Below, in pieces: positions 61,076-64,000 of a stretch of 64,000 nucleotides of DNA. The stretch lies in NCBI GenBank assembly GCA_964020085.1, contig OZ026598.1:15148930-15212929 (forward strand), given 5' to 3'. The stretch comes from Micromussa lordhowensis (Eukaryota; Cnidaria; Anthozoa; Scleractinia; Lobophylliidae). The notes beneath the pieces are model-generated. The model made no database searches. It was not told where the DNA came from and was given only the letters and a program-made list of their open reading frames with translations. Each line of letters begins with the position of its first letter. The first letter of the stretch is position 1. The position numbers and the translations under genes are program-made.

Positions 61076-64000
61076 TGTCCATGGCGACAGTGTAAACAAA
61101 AGGGTCGCGTGGCGAGTTGGCGCGGAACATTTGTTGCCGGTTTTCAGTGTCACGCCATTCAAAATATAAATCAAAACTGTTCAGTAGATGAAGTCCAGAA
61201 TCTGAGAAAAGAAAGAAGGTAACTATGGCAAAGACTCTCGCCAAGATCCAGGTCACAGCAATTTTTCTTCTGCAAGATACGCGGAGAAGCCAAATTTATA
61301 GAGATTTGTCGGCCGGAAACCAACAGAAACATCTTTCACTGAGGTTTGCTACAAAAGGAGAAATTTATCTCTCGAGGAACTCAAAAACGATTAAAATAAT
61401 ACGAGAGTAATTGCGAATTAAAGCTCAAATGATTTCGATTAGGACAGTGTAACAATAGGTAGTTGTTCTAACTTATGTTCTTGTGAAGAAATGTCTAACT
61501 AAGGTGATACGTTTTGTTTATAGACGGCTGAGAACTTTGATAGATTCCAGCAATGCACCAAGGAAATGTTTTCCGTTACGTTTAAATCATCTCCTTAAAA
61601 CCGGTTTGACCTGATCCCAACAAGCTATGTCCGCCATTTTGAATCATCAAATCCAACCGGTCTCGAACCCAGTCTGACCGGTTTGACAGTGCACCCTCAT
61701 TGGTTCTCAGACAAGTCTTTGTTCTTTCTCTATATAAGCGCGATATCACCCGGATGGTTGGGCGGTACGTTCACTCCAATACAACACACACATCTCTCTT
61801 AAAAACTCATGCAATATTCAATAATAAAACTCTTAAAACAATACATGTTTAACAGTATTCTCTCTCTCAATTTCCTTCACATGTACCTACATGGCCTGCA
61901 TCTGAATGTGAATGCAGGTTCATAATGGGTAGAAAGCGTGCAAGACTTTCATGCCAAATGGACAGCGACATCTTTGAGTCCTCAGCTTCTTCCGCTATAG
62001 TTTTCCCCTTCTTCTGGCCTCTTCTATAAAATGTTCTCCACAATCAAACTAGCAACACCACATTCTATCGCGCGCCCAAGATCGCAACGTTTATTATGAC
62101 ACAGTCACTTTAGTCTTCAGAAAAAAATTCAGGTTTTCCGTTGTGGCTGGAGTTTCGGCTGTCAACACAGAAAATGGTTTTCGTCACTTGCTGGTTAGCG
62201 TTCATTGCTGTCAGCAATGTCATTGGACACTTTACTAAGAATCGCTGCGATGAAAGGTAAGGGTAAATAACAAAGATAATAGTTTTCTAATGTCGAATGA
62301 GGGAAAAAAAATAAACTATTTCAACTCCGCAAACTGCTTCTCCAATGGCAGCGGCTTGTTGTAAAAGTTCCACGACTTTAGTTTTTTGTTAGTATTATCG
62401 CAAGAAGAAGCAACTTTCAAGATTTATTTTATTAATATTCTAAATTGCGTTTACAAAATATAATGAGACCAGCCGTTATGAGAAGAAAGATCAGTTTGCC
62501 TTATCGGTGGACCGTGTCCATGGCGACAGTGTAAACAAAAGGGTCGCGTGGCGAGTTGGCGCGGAACATTTGTTGCCGGTTTTCAGTGTCACGCCATTCA
62601 AAATATAAATCAAAACTGTTCAGTAGATGAAGTCCAGAATCTGAGAAAAGAAAGAAGGTAACTATGGCAAAGACTCTCGCCAAGATCCAGGTCACAGCAA
62701 TTTTTCTTCTGCAAGATACGCGGAGAAGCCAAATTTATAGAGATTTGTCGGCCGGAAACCAACAGAAACATCTTTCACTGAGGTTTGCTACAAAAGGAGA
62801 AATTTATCTCTCGAGGAACTCAAAAACGATTAAAATAATACGAGAGTAATTGCGAATTAAAGCTCAAATGATTTCGATTAGGACAGTGTAACAATAGGTA
62901 GTTGTTCTAACTTATGTTCTTGTGAAGAAATGTCTAACTAAGGTGATACGTTTTGTTTATAGACGGCTGAGAACTTTGATAGATTCCAGCAATGCACCAA
63001 GGAAATGTTTTCCGTTACGTTTAAATCATCTCCTTAAAACCGGTTTGACCTGATCCCAACAAGCTATGTCCGCCATTTTGAATAATCAAATCCAACCGGT
63101 CTAGAACCCAGTCTGACCGGTTTGACAGTGCACCCTCATTGGTTCTCAGACAAGTCTTTGTTCTTTCTCTATATAAGCGCGATATCACCCGGATGGTTGG
63201 GCGGTACGTTCACTCCAATACAACACACACATCTCTCTTAAAAACTCATGCAATATTCAATAATAAAACTCTTAAAACAATACATGTTTAACAGTATTCT
63301 CTCTCTCAATTTCCTTCACATGTACCTACATGGCCTGCATCTGAATGTGAATGCAGGTTCATAATGGGTAGAAAGCGTGCAAGACTTTCATGCCAAATGG
63401 ACAGCGACATCTTTGAGTCCTCAGCTTCTTCCGCTATAGTTTTCCCCTTCTTCTGGCCTCTTCTATAAAATGTTCTCCACAATCAAACTAGCAACACCAC
63501 ATTCTATCGCGCGCCCAAGATCGCAACGTTTATTATGACACAGTCACTTTAGTCTTCAGAACAAATTCAGGTTTTCCGTTGTGGCTGGAGTTTCGGCTGT
63601 CAACACAGAAAATGGTTTTCGTCACTTGCTGGTTAGCGTTCATTGCTGTCAGCAATGTCATTGGACACTTTACTAAGAATCGCTGCGATGAAAGGTAAGG
63701 GTAAATAACAAAGATAATAGTTTTCTAATGTCGAATGAGGGAAAAAAAATAAACTATTTCAACTCCGCAAACTGCTTCTCCAATGGCAGCGGCTTGTTGT
63801 AAAAGTTCCACGACTTTAGTTTTTTGTTAGTATTATCGCAAGAAGAAGCAACTTTCAAGATTTATTTTATTAATATTCTAAATTGCGTTTACAAAATATA
63901 ATGAGACCAGCCGTTATGAGAAGAAAGATCAGTTTGCCTTATCGGTGGACCGTGTCCATGGCGACAGTGTAAACAAAAGGGTCGCGTGGCGAGTTGGCGC

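Larger units (their letters stand above)
32368..64000 (+). repeat. Right array, part 2 (about 22 units, runs off the window)
   Basis: Continuation of the inverted-orientation array. TATATAAG boxes start at 33009, 34447, 35885, 37323, 38761, 40174, 41612, 43050, 44489, 45928, 47367, 48806, 50243, 51682, 53120, 54558, 55995, 57433, 58872, 60309, 61731 and 63170. Period is 1438 with 1-bp homopolymer slippage, one 26-bp deletion (period 1413 at 38761) and one 24-for-8 replacement (period 1422 near 61061). Shared variants alternate between neighbours near the transposon (GGACCATTTG versus GGAACATTTG) and recur at three-unit spacing near 55-62 kb. The array is cut off by the window end. Confidence 0.97.

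Overview
This is a eukaryotic, almost certainly metazoan window. It has Pol II style promoters, GT-AG splice signals, AATAAA signals, and a two-gene PIF/Harbinger transposon with convergent genes and a mixed CAA/CAG polyglutamine tract. The TGTACATGTACATGTACA palindrome and a foldback arm containing CTCTGCTCGCAGGGTA remind me of stony coral and sea anemone genomes. That is memory rather than a search, so an anthozoan host is only a tentative guess.

Layout: 1-24721 is a head-to-tail array of a 1438-bp unit (about 17 copies). 24722-24921 is a 200-N assembly gap. From 24922 to 64000 the same unit continues in the opposite orientation (24 promoter-bearing copies). One of these units is interrupted by an insertion at 27505-32367. 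In total 41 copies of the unit's TATA/CCAAT promoter can be located. Units are nearly identical but carry shared private variants (a 92-bp deletion in three units, two-unit blocks repeated at 3- or 4-unit spacing). These show homogenisation by unequal exchange or gene conversion.

The unit does not match any rRNA, snRNA, tRNA or histone gene I can recognise. Read in its 'sense' direction (minus in the left array, plus in the right), each unit has paired AACCGGTT-like sites, a YY1-type CCGCCATTTT, an inverted CCAAT box and TATATAAG. Next come two tiny ORFs overlapping as TAATG, a 28-codon ORF starting with a signal-peptide-like segment that ends exactly at a GTAAGG splice donor, and an AATAAA signal. 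About 700 bp further on, a strong branch point and acceptor would join a second exon, giving a 57-residue secreted peptide candidate. On the opposite strand a TATAAAT box and double AATAAA suggest a short convergent transcript. All of this gene content is inference without RNA data.

The insertion is an apparently intact autonomous PIF/Harbinger element of about 4.86 kb. It has 34-bp terminal inverted repeats (one mismatch), a DDE nuclease on the plus strand with all three acidic residues, and a Myb/SANT-like polyQ protein on the minus strand. A separate 66-bp perfect palindrome with 9-bp flanking duplications lies inside it. The transposon occurs in only one unit, so it arrived after the array formed and has not been spread by homogenisation.
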